This document shows, one piece after another, positions 31,421 through 42,057 of a stretch of 64,000 nt of DNA. The position numbers were made by a program, and so were the translations under genes. Below the pieces are notes generated by a model. It saw only the letters and a list, made by a program, of their open reading frames with translations. It ran no database searches and had not been told where the DNA came from. The stretch is from Burkholderiaceae bacterium (lineage in GTDB: Bacteria > Pseudomonadota > Gammaproteobacteria > Burkholderiales > Burkholderiaceae_A): the NCBI GenBank assembly GCA_004214155.1, contig SGYQ01000003.1:84561-148560 (forward strand), read 5' to 3'. Positions within the stretch are counted from its first letter, which is position 1; each line of letters begins with the position of its first letter.

Positions 31421-32272
31421 TCAATGAACACTTAATTTCTCTTTTAGTTTTTTAAACGCCGCAGTTTCGATCTGCCGAACCCGCTCTGCTGATACTCCTA
31501 ACTCATCGGCTAGCTCTTTCAGCGTTTTAGGTTTTGTACCTTCTTTCAATTTAAGCCATCTCGCCTCTATAATTTGTTTGCTTCGATTATCCAATTCCTT
31601 TAACGCTTCTGTGACAGTATTTTTAATTTTAAACTTTTCCTGATCGTTTGATAAAATTTCATAGGGGTCTGCTCCGCTTGCTTTAAGACTTTGTGATAGT
31701 CCATTTTCTTCCTGAAAGTCGATTGATGAATCTGAATAAGACAGACGCATATTCATCTCCTCTACATCACTATTCTTTACTTTCAGGGTCTCGGCAATTT
31801 TAGCCACTTGATCTTCGGTAAGCGAATCTGAACAATTGAGCTGTCTTTTTAAAGATCGTAAATTAAAAAAAAGTTTTCTTTGTGCTTTTGTTGTAGCAAT
31901 TTTTACAATCTTCCAGTTTCGTAGAATAAATTCGTGAATCTCCGCTTTGATCCAGTGAATTGCAAATGAAAACAGCCTTGCTCCATTAGCAGGATTAAAC
32001 CTTCTAACAGCTTTCATCAACCCTACATTTCCTTCCTGGATAATGTCAGCTTGAGAAAGACCATAACTCAAATATTGTCTTGATACAGACACAACTACCC
32101 TTAGGTGCGCTAAAACAAGTTTTTGGGCTGATTCAAGATCACCTTTTTCAAATAGGTTTTCAGCAAGCTGTTTTTCCTCTTCTTTACCAAGCATTGGTAT
32201 TTGATAAACAGTAGCTATGTAAGCATTAAGATCTCGATTGGGACATAAACTAGCATTGGTAAGACTATTCAT
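31421..32272 (-). CDS. rpoH: RNA polymerase sigma-32 factor
   Basis: 283 aa; AHLRVVVSVSRQYLSYGLSQADIIQEGNVGLMKAVRRFNPANGARLFSFAIHWIKAEIHEFILRNWKIVKIATTKAQRKLFFNLR. Confidence 0.96.
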   Translation of the reverse strand: MNSLTNASLCPNRDLNAYIATVYQIPMLGKEEEKQLAENLFEKGDLESAQKLVLAHLRVVVSVSRQYLSYGLSQADIIQEGNVGLMKAVRRFNPANGARLFSFAIHWIKAEIHEFILRNWKIVKIATTKAQRKLFFNLRSLKRQLNCSDSLTEDQVAKIAETLKVKNSDVEEMNMRLSYSDSSIDFQEENGLSQSLKASGADPYEILSNDQEKFKIKNTVTEALKELDNRSKQIIEARWLKLKEGTKPKTLKELADELGVSAERVRQIETAAFKKLKEKLSVH

Positions 32273-32291
32273 TAAGCTTTTCCTTGGTTCA

Positions 32292-32318
32292 TTAGCACTC
32301 TATTGCTGAGAGTGCTAA
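32292..32318. promoter_or_regulatory. CIRCE operator (HrcA-binding site) upstream of rpoH
   Basis: TTAGCACTC-TATTGCTGA-GAGTGCTAA, an exact 9-9-9 CIRCE inverted repeat, 20 nt from the rpoH start codon in the divergent intergenic region. Confidence 0.93.
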
Positions 32319-32387
32319 TTATAAACTAAGTTCACTCTGGATAGCAAAAAAAAAAGCAAATTCAATCGAATTTACTGTATTTTAAAA

Positions 32388-34697
32388 GTGCACTTCTTTT
32401 ACACTTATATGAACTTTAAATTTCCAGTAATCATAATAGATGAAGATTTCCGTTCTGAGAACACTTCCGGATTTGGTGTGCGTGCTTTAGCGGAAGCTTT
32501 AGAAAATGAAGGGATGGAAGTCCTAGGATTAACCAGTTTTGGCGATTTAACTCAGTTCGCTCAGCAGCAGTCTCGTGCATCAGCATTCATTTTGTCAATA
32601 GATGACGAGGAGTTCGGTGATGGATCTGTTGAGGAGATGGAGGCCGCTTTGAAAAGTATTAGGGCATTTATCTCGGCAATAAGATTTCGAAACAACGAAA
32701 TACCGATTTATTTATACGGTGAGACTCGAACTTCAAAACATATCCCGAATGATGTCTTAAGAGAGATGCATGGATTTATTCATATGTTTGAGGATACACC
32801 AGAATTTGTTGCCCGGCATATAATTAGAGAAGCTCGTTCGTACATGGATTCTTTACCCCCTCCATTTTTCAGAGCTCTTGTAAATTATGCGCAAGATGGT
32901 TCGTATTCCTGGCATTGCCCCGGGCATTCTGGTGGTGTTGCTTTTTTAAAATCACCAGTTGGCCAGATGTTCCATCAATTTTTTGGTGAAAATATGCTGC
33001 GGGCAGACGTTTGTAATGCAGTCGATGAAATAGGACAATTACTTGATCATACAGGGCCTGTTGCCGCCTCCGAATTAAATGCAGCTCGCATATTTAACTC
33101 CGATCATAGTTATTTTGTAACAAACGGGACATCAACATCGAATAAGATAATTTGGCATGCGACAGTAGCTCCGGGGGATATTGTGGTCGTTGATAGGAAC
33201 TGTCATAAAAGTGTCCTACATGCCATAATTATGACGGGAGCAATCCCAGTATTTTTAATGCCTACGAGGAATAATCTAGGTATTATTGGTCCGATTCCAC
33301 TAGAAGAGTTTCACCCTGAGAACATACAAAAGAAAATTGACCAGAATCCTATTGCAAATTTTTGTCTAGGACCGAAAGAAAATAGTGGTAAAGATCCAAA
33401 AATATTGACCATTACCCAAAGCACGTATGACGGAATTTTATATAACGTTGAAATAATAAAAGACGTATTAAATGGCCATATTGATACCTTACATTTTGAT
33501 GAAGCATGGGTTCCGCATGCTGCTTTTCACGATTTTTATAAGAACATGCATGCTATCGGCGAAAATAGACCAAGAGCTAATGATACGATAATTTTTTCCA
33601 CACAGTCCATTCACAAATTATTAGCAGGAATATCTCAAGCATCTCAGATTTTAGTTCAAGATTCAAAAACAAAACGATTTGACCACAACATTTTTAACGA
33701 AGCATATCTTATGCACTCCTCTACTAGTCCCCAGTACTCAATTATTGCTTCTCTGGATGTCGCAGCCGCTATGATGGAGCCACCAGGGGGGAAAGCATTA
33801 GTTGAAGAATCAATAATTGAAGCTTTAGATTTTCGTCGCGCCATGCGTAAGGTTGACAAGGAACTGGGAGATGGAAATTGGTGGTTTAAAGTGTGGGGTC
33901 CGAATGACATTGGACCTGACAGCGAAGGCATGACGCACAGAGAACAATGGTTATTAAATCCCGAAGATGACTGGCACGGATTTGGATCCGTACACGAAAA
34001 TTTTACCATGCTTGATCCAATAAAGGCGACGATAGTTACACCTGGGTTGAATTTGTCGGGTGAGTTTAATGAAGAAGGAATACCAGCATCGATAGTAACG
34101 AGGTATTTATCTGAACATGGCGTAATTGTTGAAAAAACTGGATTATATTCTTTTTTCATAATGTTTACCATAGGTATCACCAAAGGACGTTGGAACACTC
34201 TCCTAGCAGCATTACAACAATTTAAAGATGACTATGACAAGAATCAGCCCATGTGGAGAGTATTACCTGAATTTTGTTCAAACTTTCCAAATTATGAACG
34301 GGTTGGATTGAAGGATCTTTGTTCTCAATTACACGATGTGCATAACCGAAATGATGTAGCAAAATTGACTACGGAAATGTATTTATCAAACATGGAGCCG
34401 GTCCTACGGCCAGCCGATGCTTTTGCCTCATTAGCAAGAGGGAAGACGGAACGAGTACCAATAGACGACCTGGAAGGTCGAGTGACTACATCACTACTTA
34501 CGCCTTACCCACCAGGGATACCGCTTCTTATACCGGGGGAAAGATTTAATAATGTAATTGTAAGGTACCTGCGTTTTGCTAGGGAATTTAATTCCTCATT
34601 TCCAGGATTTGAAGCAGATATTCACGGTCTCGTTGTAGAGCGTGATGAGTCGGGTTGTAAAAATTACTTCGTCGACTGCATCAGCGATAAACGTTAA
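32388..34697 (+). CDS. Arginine/lysine/ornithine decarboxylase (PLP fold I, biodegradative type); real start probably ATG 32409
   Basis: 769 aa; SWHCPGHSGGVAFLKSPVGQMFHQFFG, TNGTSTSNKII, LHFDEAWVPHAAFHDFY, STQSIHKLLAGISQASQI. Confidence 0.93.
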   Translation: MHFFYTYMNFKFPVIIIDEDFRSENTSGFGVRALAEALENEGMEVLGLTSFGDLTQFAQQQSRASAFILSIDDEEFGDGSVEEMEAALKSIRAFISAIRFRNNEIPIYLYGETRTSKHIPNDVLREMHGFIHMFEDTPEFVARHIIREARSYMDSLPPPFFRALVNYAQDGSYSWHCPGHSGGVAFLKSPVGQMFHQFFGENMLRADVCNAVDEIGQLLDHTGPVAASELNAARIFNSDHSYFVTNGTSTSNKIIWHATVAPGDIVVVDRNCHKSVLHAIIMTGAIPVFLMPTRNNLGIIGPIPLEEFHPENIQKKIDQNPIANFCLGPKENSGKDPKILTITQSTYDGILYNVEIIKDVLNGHIDTLHFDEAWVPHAAFHDFYKNMHAIGENRPRANDTIIFSTQSIHKLLAGISQASQILVQDSKTKRFDHNIFNEAYLMHSSTSPQYSIIASLDVAAAMMEPPGGKALVEESIIEALDFRRAMRKVDKELGDGNWWFKVWGPNDIGPDSEGMTHREQWLLNPEDDWHGFGSVHENFTMLDPIKATIVTPGLNLSGEFNEEGIPASIVTRYLSEHGVIVEKTGLYSFFIMFTIGITKGRWNTLLAALQQFKDDYDKNQPMWRVLPEFCSNFPNYERVGLKDLCSQLHDVHNRNDVAKLTTEMYLSNMEPVLRPADAFASLARGKTERVPIDDLEGRVTTSLLTPYPPGIPLLIPGERFNNVIVRYLRFAREFNSSFPGFEADIHGLVVERDESGCKNYFVDCISDKR

Positions 34698-35680
34698 AAG
34701 TTAGCAGGATCTGTTCCGACTATCCCAGAAGCGATAATCTCTGGGTTAAAGTCAACTATATCAGTGATCTTTTCTCCATGGCCGACAAATAGGATGGGAA
34801 TTCGTTCTTGTTCTGAAAGTTGCAGTAAAAATCCCGCCTTATTTGTTCCGTCAAACTTGGTAAGTATTATTCCAGTTATGTCTATTGCTTCCTTAAACTG
34901 CTCGATCTGAGAGACCGCATTCTGGCCCGTATTTGCATCGATCACAATCCACGTGCGTTTCTTCGACCGGTCTTCTGCTTTGGAAATTACCCGTTTAATT
35001 TTTTTTAATTCTTCAATCAGATTTTTGTTATTTGGCAATCTTCCTGCAGTATCAATCAGTAATATATCAGTCTTCTTTTTTTTTGAGGCTTGTATAGCTT
35101 CGAATGCAGCAGCAGCAGGATCAACTACCTTGCTTTCTAATACTTCTATTGAATTTTTCATCCCCCATGCTATTAATTGTTCATTAGCAGCTGCTCGAAA
35201 CGTATCGCAAGCGGCTAAAGCGACCGTAAAGTTTTGACGCTGGAAATAATTTGCTAGCTTTCCTATGGTAGTAGTTTTTCCGCTTCCATTGACACCAACA
35301 ATCAGTATAGGAACTAATCGGTTTTCGTTTTTTGCCTCTGAAAAACTCGCTTCTAAATTATCCACGTCAACTAACTTATTCAATTTTTGTTTGATAATTT
35401 CTTTTAATATCTCTGTAGTTTCTTTTCCCCCATGAGATTTTTTGGTATTTTTCATTCTTTTACTAATGTCTTTAGTTATTTCGGCTGCTAATTTCGGTCC
35501 TGTATCGGAAAGTATCAAGATTTCTTCTAAGTCCATTAGTTTGTTTGTGTCAATGTGATCTTCTGCAAAAACTTCTTGTACTTGAGTTCTTAATTTTTTT
35601 AGACTCTCCCAAATTGAATTTTTTTGTGTAGTTTCACTCTTATCGAAACTATTACTCATTGTGTTAGTCCTTCTTACCAT
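34694..35680 (-). CDS. ftsY: Signal recognition particle receptor FtsY
   Basis: ILIVGVNGSGKTTTIGKLA, AACDTFRAAANEQL, DILLIDTAGRLPNN, GIILTKFDGTNKAG. Confidence 0.97.
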   Translation of the reverse strand: MVRRTNTMSNSFDKSETTQKNSIWESLKKLRTQVQEVFAEDHIDTNKLMDLEEILILSDTGPKLAAEITKDISKRMKNTKKSHGGKETTEILKEIIKQKLNKLVDVDNLEASFSEAKNENRLVPILIVGVNGSGKTTTIGKLANYFQRQNFTVALAACDTFRAAANEQLIAWGMKNSIEVLESKVVDPAAAAFEAIQASKKKKTDILLIDTAGRLPNNKNLIEELKKIKRVISKAEDRSKKRTWIVIDANTGQNAVSQIEQFKEAIDITGIILTKFDGTNKAGFLLQLSEQERIPILFVGHGEKITDIVDFNPEIIASGIVGTDPANF

Positions 35681-35728
35681 GATTTAATAGAACGCGTTTC
35701 ATTAAAAAATTATTAGGATACGTTTAGT

Positions 35729-37108
35729 ATGAACCACTTAAAAGATCCCAAAAGATTATTTTTTTATTGTATATTTTTATACAGCTCGAGTGTTCTCGCG
35801 TTCTCTAATTCCCCTTCTGCCGACAAAATTTTAGCCAATGGTCTCAGAGTTTTGGTTTTTGAGGACCATTCCGCTCCGACCGTAATTCAAATGACAATTG
35901 TTAGAGCCGGTTCCATAGATGAGGTTGACGGAAAGTCTGGCATAGCGCACGTACTTGAACACATGATGTTTAAAAGAACAGAAACAATGGAAGAAGGCGA
36001 GTTTAGTAGAATTGTCGGAAGCTTAGGTGGGCAGGAGAACGCTTTCACTTCCAGGGAAATTACTGGATATCATCAGCAAGTCCACAAGGATCATCTAGAA
36101 ACCATAATTAAATTAGAGGCAGATAGGATGCAAAATCTGGTTTTTAATCAGGAGGACTTTAAAAAAGAAATTCAGGTCGTATTACAGGAGCGGCTTTTGC
36201 GAACCGACGATAACCCTAAAGGCCGAGCATATGAAACGTTATTTGCTCAGGCTTTTCAAGCCTCACCAATTCGTAGGCCGATCATCGGTTGGCGAAATGA
36301 TATTTTGAGCTTAGAGCTTTCTGATGCTAAGGAATGGTATGACCAGTGGTATGTTCCGAATAATATAACGGTGATTATTGCTGGCGCCGTTGAGAGCAGT
36401 AAAGTCGTAAATCTCATAGAGAAATATTATGGGGAAGCTAATCAGGAAAGCTTGCCGCGACGAAAGCCGCAAACAGAGCCACCACAGGTTGGGCAAAGGC
36501 GAGTACAACTGAGCGCTCCCGCAGAAAATAACTTTTTTTTAAAGCTCTGGAAGGCTCCGGTCATTTCAGAAAAGTCAGGTGACATGGTTTACGAAAATCA
36601 TAAGGTTAGGCAGGTCGTTGCCATGGGCGTACTGGGTGTTTTGTTAGGAGATGACGATACGGGGATATTGATAAAGAAGCTTGTTAGAGAGAGTCAAAAG
36701 GCTGTTTCTATTTCTATCGGTTCTTCATGGATGTCTAGAGGACCCGGCTACTTTGTCATCGATGCCACACCATCGGTCGGAGTCTCCATTGAGGAGCTCG
36801 AAAGTGAGATACAGCACGAAATTAAAGATGTATTACGTGCGCGTTTGCCCGAAAAATATTTAAATATGGTGAAGAGGCGTGCAAAAGCGGACCAAATTTA
36901 TCAGAAAGATTCTCTAATGAGCCAGGTTCGTGAAGCATCTCTTTTTATTACGAATCAGAGAAGTCTCAACGACTCAAAAAATTGGTTAAAAGTTCTTGAG
37001 TCAATAACTTTTGAGGACGTAGTTGAGGTCGGTAAACTGATATTCGACGAGCAGAAATCAACAGTTCTATTGTTCTATCCGCAAAAATTAAAAGATAACA
37101 AACTATGA
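35729..37108 (+). CDS. M16 family zinc metallopeptidase (catalytic)
   Basis: RAGSIDEVDGKSGIAHVLEHMMFKRTE, containing HxxEH. Confidence 0.94.
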   Translation: MNHLKDPKRLFFYCIFLYSSSVLAFSNSPSADKILANGLRVLVFEDHSAPTVIQMTIVRAGSIDEVDGKSGIAHVLEHMMFKRTETMEEGEFSRIVGSLGGQENAFTSREITGYHQQVHKDHLETIIKLEADRMQNLVFNQEDFKKEIQVVLQERLLRTDDNPKGRAYETLFAQAFQASPIRRPIIGWRNDILSLELSDAKEWYDQWYVPNNITVIIAGAVESSKVVNLIEKYYGEANQESLPRRKPQTEPPQVGQRRVQLSAPAENNFFLKLWKAPVISEKSGDMVYENHKVRQVVAMGVLGVLLGDDDTGILIKKLVRESQKAVSISIGSSWMSRGPGYFVIDATPSVGVSIEELESEIQHEIKDVLRARLPEKYLNMVKRRAKADQIYQKDSLMSQVREASLFITNQRSLNDSKNWLKVLESITFEDVVEVGKLIFDEQKSTVLLFYPQKLKDNKL

Positions 37109-38505
37109 GAAAAATGAGACTAGTATCTTATTTTTGCAGGATTTTAATTTTTTGTACTCTATATCCAATTTTTAGTGTCCAGGCTCTCGATAAAGCGCAA
37201 GTAGGAGTCGGTCAAAGCTTAAACATAAAAAGTTGGAAAACGGATAGCGGTAGTTCCGTTTTTTTTGTCAATTCTCAAAGGTTGCCAATGATTGATGTTA
37301 TGTTAGACATTGATGCAGGCAGTAGATGGGATCCTTCTGGTCTTGAAGGGCTTGCATCTCTGGTTGCTGGCATGTTGTTTAAAGGGCATCATTCAGATGG
37401 AAAAATAATATCTGAGGAAGAAATTGGCGAGTTTTTTGTTCGAAACTCGATTATACGTTCTGTCAGCACAAGTAGGGACAAAGCCTCTATTTCTATTCGT
37501 TTCTTAAATGAGCCTGAAGTCATTCAAAAATTAGGTCGTTTTTTACAAAATGTCCTCTCAAAGCCAGAATTTAACGAATCGATTCTTGCTCGACAAAAAA
37601 GACGTAGTTTGCTTGCTTTGAGAGAGAGCTTGACTAGGCCTCAGCAACTCGCTCTTAGAAATCTTTGGGATAAGATGTACCCTGACCATCCATATGGGCG
37701 TAGTGTAACAGAGCAATCTTTGGGTAATGTTAGTCGAGAAGAAGTACAAACTTTTTTTCGCAAATTTTGGACGCCTGAAAGAATGACTTTTTCCATTGTT
37801 GGTGATATAGAAGACAGGGAGTTGGAGTCTTTCTTAGGAAACATAACTAATTTTCAGTCGAAAAACTCTTTTTCTAAATTTGAAGAGAAGCTAGAGAGGC
37901 AAGAAAATTTCAACTATAAAAAAATTCTGCCGCCAGTGATTTTCCCGTTGGCAGAAACTCTTATGATTGATCACCCTGCAGAGCAAAGTCATATATGGAT
38001 AGGTGCACCTATGCTGGCAAGGCATCAAATAGAGGATATCTTTCCTTTCTTCGTTGCAAATTATATTTTGGGTGGTAGTGGATTTGGATCCAGACTTACA
38101 TCGGAAGTTAGGGAAAAGCGTGGGTTGTCTTACAGTGTTTTTTCGGGTTTTAGCTTACTAAAACAGAAAGGCCCTTTTTTTATAGGACTGCAGACTGGCA
38201 AGCAAAACACTACCGTTGCTTTGAAAGTAGTTCAGGAAACGCTCACTGATTTTGTTAATAATGGCCCTGACGAGCTCGAATTGGAAAAAGCTAAAACCGG
38301 ATTGATTGGTGGTTTTGCTCTTAAACTTGACTCAAATAAAAAAGTATTAATGAATCTATCTCAGATTGCTTACTATGGTTTGCCTTTAGATTACTTAGAC
38401 AATTGGGTTGATCGGATAGCTTCGGTAACGAAGGAGGACGTGAAAAGAGTTTTGAGGACATACTTCGTATTTGAAAATATGCAAACAGTGATAGTTGGGA
38501 ACTAG
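37105..38505 (+). CDS. M16 family peptidase homologue (no HxxEH, non-catalytic partner)
   Basis: 466 aa; DAGSRWDPSGLEGLASLVAGMLFKG replaces HxxEH; GGSGFGSRLTSEVREKRGLSYSV. Confidence 0.93.
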   Translation: MRKMRLVSYFCRILIFCTLYPIFSVQALDKAQVGVGQSLNIKSWKTDSGSSVFFVNSQRLPMIDVMLDIDAGSRWDPSGLEGLASLVAGMLFKGHHSDGKIISEEEIGEFFVRNSIIRSVSTSRDKASISIRFLNEPEVIQKLGRFLQNVLSKPEFNESILARQKRRSLLALRESLTRPQQLALRNLWDKMYPDHPYGRSVTEQSLGNVSREEVQTFFRKFWTPERMTFSIVGDIEDRELESFLGNITNFQSKNSFSKFEEKLERQENFNYKKILPPVIFPLAETLMIDHPAEQSHIWIGAPMLARHQIEDIFPFFVANYILGGSGFGSRLTSEVREKRGLSYSVFSGFSLLKQKGPFFIGLQTGKQNTTVALKVVQETLTDFVNNGPDELELEKAKTGLIGGFALKLDSNKKVLMNLSQIAYYGLPLDYLDNWVDRIASVTKEDVKRVLRTYFVFENMQTVIVGN

Positions 38506-39058
38506 AAGAAACACAACTCGCATCACGGGAGGAATCTGGAAACGAACTATTGTTCCAGTCCTGGAGGATAGTTCGGTTAGACCGACTCTAAGTAGGATAA
38601 GGGAAACGGTGTTTAACTGGTTACGCCATGATATCGATATAGCTGAGTGTAACGTGTTAGACTTATTTTGCGGTTCGGGCGTATTAGGTCTAGAAGCGAT
38701 GAGCAGAGGAGCTGTATCTGCCTGTTTTGTAGACCACAACATGGAGTCTTTAGTGGGTATAGGAAGCCTTTTGAAAAGACTAAATGCCAGCCGTAAAGCT
38801 ACATTAATAAATGAAGAAGTCTCTAGCTGGTTGGGGCATAATACCGGCAAACAATATGACCTAGTATTTTTAGATCCGCCTTTTGCTCTTGAGAATCCTG
38901 CCATATACCTTTCGAAGGTTAATCATTTAGTTAAAAAAAATGGACTTGTATACCTAGAAAACAAATGTTCCACGTCAATAACTCTTGATTCTGAGGTAGA
39001 ATGTTGGAGGTCGGGTAGAGCTGGAACCGTCTATTATGGGCTATATAGAATTTTGTGA
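38495..39058 (+). CDS. rsmD: 16S rRNA (guanine(966)-N(2))-methyltransferase RsmD
   Basis: RPTLSRIRETVFNWL, VLDLFCGSGVLGLEAMSRGA, LVFLDPPF. Confidence 0.95.
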   Translation: MGTRRNTTRITGGIWKRTIVPVLEDSSVRPTLSRIRETVFNWLRHDIDIAECNVLDLFCGSGVLGLEAMSRGAVSACFVDHNMESLVGIGSLLKRLNASRKATLINEEVSSWLGHNTGKQYDLVFLDPPFALENPAIYLSKVNHLVKKNGLVYLENKCSTSITLDSEVECWRSGRAGTVYYGLYRIL

Positions 39059-39079
39059 ACCATCTAATAAAGAGTTTTT

Positions 39080-39559
39080 ATGACTATTGCTGTATACCCA
39101 GGAACATTTGACCCGTTGACTCGTGGACACCAAGATATTGTGAGAAGAGCTTCGGGTCTGTTCGAAAAAATAATTTTGGGCGTTGCGGAAAGTCCAAAGA
39201 AAAACCCCTTTTTTACTCTGAAGGAACGAGTGTCAATCGCCGAGGAGGTTTTTGACAAGAATCAACAAGTAACAGTCTATGGTTTTACCGGTCTACTAAA
39301 AGATTTCTTATATCAACATAAGGCTAAAGTAATAATAAGAGGTCTTAGGGCGCTATCAGACTTTGAGTTTGAATTTCAGATGGCGGGGATGAACAGGCAT
39401 TTGATGCCGGAGATTGAAACAGTTTTTTTGACACCATCTGAGCAGTTTCAATTTATATCCGGGACAATTGTCAGGGAAATTGCGGTTCTTGGCGGTGATG
39501 TGTCTGAATTTCTATACCCAACTGTGCGATCACATTTGCAAAAAAAGTTAGAAAGATAA
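39080..39559 (+). CDS. coaD: Phosphopantetheine adenylyltransferase
   Basis: [42 protein letters not shown]. Confidence 0.97.
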   Translation: MTIAVYPGTFDPLTRGHQDIVRRASGLFEKIILGVAESPKKNPFFTLKERVSIAEEVFDKNQQVTVYGFTGLLKDFLYQHKAKVIIRGLRALSDFEFEFQMAGMNRHLMPEIETVFLTPSEQFQFISGTIVREIAVLGGDVSEFLYPTVRSHLQKKLER

Positions 39560-39621
39560 GAATATTTGTTCAAAATGGAAAATTTAATTAAAATAATTTT
39601 TATATTTCCAAAAAAAAACTA

Positions 39622-39698
39622 TGGGGAGTAGCCAAGTTGGTTAAGGCACCGGATTTTGATTCCGGCATGCGAGGGTTCGAGTCCTTCCTCCCCAGCCA
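39622..39698 (+). tRNA. tRNA-Gln (UUG anticodon), CCA encoded
   Basis: Acceptor TGGGGAG/CTCCCCA; anticodon stem CCGGA-TTTTGAT-TCCGG gives TTG; T-arm GAGGG-TTCGAGT-CCTTC; discriminator G plus CCA. Confidence 0.95.
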
Positions 39699-39704
39699 TA
39701 TTGC

Positions 39705-40694
39705 GTGTCTAATGTGAAAAATAGGTTTCCATCTTCTGAGTCTACACCAACGAATGACCTAATGGTTTTTACGGGAAGTGCTAATCTGCAACTTGCTAAA
39801 GATGTATCTAAAAATCTTGCTATCAAGTTAGGTAAAGCAAGCGTCTCGAGGTTTTCAGACCATGAGATTTCTATCGAAATTCTTGAACATGTCAGAGGAA
39901 AGGATATATTCGTTTTGCAGTCAACGTGTTTTCCCTCAAATGATAATCTTATGGAAATCCTGTTAATTGTGGATGCCTTGAGAAGGTCCTCAGCCGGAAG
40001 GATTACTGCCGCTATACCTTATTTTGGCTATGCAAGACAAGACAGGCGTGTTCGTTCCTCCCGAGTTCCAATCAGCGCTAAGGTTGTTGCAAATATGCTT
40101 GAGTCTACGGGCGCCAACAGAATCTTAACCATGGATTTACACTCAGACCAAATCCAAGGGTTTTTTGACATTCCTGTTGATAATATTTATGCAACACCCA
40201 TAATGTTAGGTGAAATTTGTAAAAATGATTTCCATGCTCCCATTGTGGTATCCCCTGATGTTGGAGGTGTTGTGAGGGCAAGGGCGTTTGCGAAAGAGTT
40301 AAACACAGACCTTGCGATTATTGACAAAAGAAGGTCTAAAGCAAATGTCTCTGAGGTAATGACTGTTTTGGGAGACGTTTCCAACAGAACCTGTTTGATC
40401 ATGGATGACGTAGTCGATACAGCTGGTACTCTTATCAGAGCGGCAGACGCATTAAAAGAAAAAGGAGCAGTCGCCGTAAATGCTTACTGTACTCATCCTG
40501 TGTTATCTGGTGAGGCAGTGAGTAGGATTGAAAAATCAGCCTTAGATCAACTTGTCGTAACAGATACAATTCCATTGACAGATGAAGGTTCGAAGTCAAA
40601 AAAAATCAAACAAATAAGCTGTGGTGGCCTGCTCGCAGAGACCATACTAAGGATTTCAAAGTCTGATAGTGTAAGTACGTTATTTCTGGACTAA
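39705..40694 (+). CDS. prs: Ribose-phosphate pyrophosphokinase
   Basis: [63 protein letters not shown]. Confidence 0.97.
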   Translation: MSNVKNRFPSSESTPTNDLMVFTGSANLQLAKDVSKNLAIKLGKASVSRFSDHEISIEILEHVRGKDIFVLQSTCFPSNDNLMEILLIVDALRRSSAGRITAAIPYFGYARQDRRVRSSRVPISAKVVANMLESTGANRILTMDLHSDQIQGFFDIPVDNIYATPIMLGEICKNDFHAPIVVSPDVGGVVRARAFAKELNTDLAIIDKRRSKANVSEVMTVLGDVSNRTCLIMDDVVDTAGTLIRAADALKEKGAVAVNAYCTHPVLSGEAVSRIEKSALDQLVVTDTIPLTDEGSKSKKIKQISCGGLLAETILRISKSDSVSTLFLD

Positions 40695-40760
40695 AAAATT
40701 GGAAAAGGCTACTGATTTTAGGTAAACTATAAAGCTATTTAAATTCTGATAGGAAGAGTT

Positions 40761-41438
40761 ATGCAAGGTAGTGTTACCGAGGTCATTGCGGAAAGTCGTG
40801 AATTGAATGGGTCCTCTGCATCAAAAAAGTTAAGAAGGTCCGGAAAAGTTCCTGGAATTGTTTATGGATCGGACGAGAAACCCATTTTAATACAATTAGA
40901 CCACAATCAAATCTCACTTGCTTTAGACGTTGAATCCTTTCATTCCTCCATTTTGGAATTGAAAATTGGGAAATTGAATCAAAAGGTCCTTCTTCGGGAT
41001 TATCAGATGCACCCCTTTAAAAGGCAAGTTAACCATATCGATTTCCAACGTGTTGATGAAAAGAAAAGAATCCATACTAACGTCCCCCTGCATTTTATCG
41101 GAGAGGAAGATTCCCCCGCCGTTAAGATGGCTGGAGGATTGATATCCCACGTCTTAAACGAAGTTGAAATAAGTTGTTTGCCCAAAGACCTTCCAAGCTT
41201 CATAGAAATTGATTTATCTGATTTGGAAATTGGCAACTCTCTTCACATAAGTCAACTAAGTTTTCCGGATGGTGTAAATCCGGTACTGCACGGACAAGAT
41301 GACCCCGTAGTCGTTACGGCAATTAAGCCTAAGGGAGCATCTGCAGAGGATGAGCAGGAGTCTGGTCTAGGAGAAACCGATTTGCTGCCTGACGGTAATG
41401 AGACTAATTCAGGGGAGTCTGACGAAAGCTCCAGCTAA
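40761..41438 (+). CDS. rplY: 50S ribosomal protein L25/general stress protein Ctc
   Basis: SRELNGSSASKKLRRSGKVPGIVYGSDEKP, QMHPFKRQVNHIDFQRV; prs-rplY-pth context. Confidence 0.95.
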   Translation: MQGSVTEVIAESRELNGSSASKKLRRSGKVPGIVYGSDEKPILIQLDHNQISLALDVESFHSSILELKIGKLNQKVLLRDYQMHPFKRQVNHIDFQRVDEKKRIHTNVPLHFIGEEDSPAVKMAGGLISHVLNEVEISCLPKDLPSFIEIDLSDLEIGNSLHISQLSFPDGVNPVLHGQDDPVVVTAIKPKGASAEDEQESGLGETDLLPDGNETNSGESDESSS

Positions 41439-41454
41439 ATTTCGTTGATTAAAA

Positions 41455-42057
41455 TTGAACACGAAGTGTATTATTGCTTTAGGGAACCCAGGGCAGGAAT
41501 ATAGTGACACCCGGCATAATGTCGCACAAAGAGTATTTTCTCAGCTAGAGAAACATTCGATTTTAAGTTGGGAAACTAAACAAAAGCTTTATGCTGAAAT
41601 CTGTTTTTGGGATCCTAAGGGGACTAAACAAAAGTTTATGCTGGTTAAGCCTACCGTTTATATGAATGAGTCCGGAAGAACTGTCAATAACGTTTGCGCA
41701 TATTTTAATATAAAATCTGATGAAATTTTGGTAATTCACGATGAACTAGATTTAGCTCCTGGTGCGGCGAAAATACAATTTGGAGGTGGTGCTGCCGGGC
41801 ATAATGGAGTTCTGGATATTTACAAATCCTTTCGAAATCAAAAGTTCAAAAGGCTACGCATAGGTATTGGGCATCCAAGGGATCTCGGCCTCCATCAGTC
41901 CGTTTCAAATTTTGTGCTACAGAGACCTAGCGAAGAAGAGGGTGAAGTGATAGGTAGGGTTGTCAAGTTTTGCTCGAATTTTTTAGTTGAAATATGTCAA
42001 ATGAGTGCTATTGATGCAAATTCTTATCTTCAAAGGGGGGTAAAGGAGTGGGACTAA
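41455..42057 (+). CDS. pth: Peptidyl-tRNA hydrolase
   Basis: IALGNPGQEYSDTRHNVAQRV, KPTVYMNESGRTV, VIHDELDLAPG, GGAAGHNGV. Confidence 0.97.
   Translation: MNTKCIIALGNPGQEYSDTRHNVAQRVFSQLEKHSILSWETKQKLYAEICFWDPKGTKQKFMLVKPTVYMNESGRTVNNVCAYFNIKSDEILVIHDELDLAPGAAKIQFGGGAAGHNGVLDIYKSFRNQKFKRLRIGIGHPRDLGLHQSVSNFVLQRPSEEEGEVIGRVVKFCSNFLVEICQMSAIDANSYLQRGVKEWD

Noticed and set aside
33656-34198. 180-aa minus-strand ORF inside the decarboxylase
   Set aside because: Shadow ORF fully inside a well-supported gene with no family features.
37105-38505. Second M16 protein lacking HxxEH as a novel feature
   Set aside because: Paired catalytic/non-catalytic M16 genes are common in proteobacteria next to rsmD.
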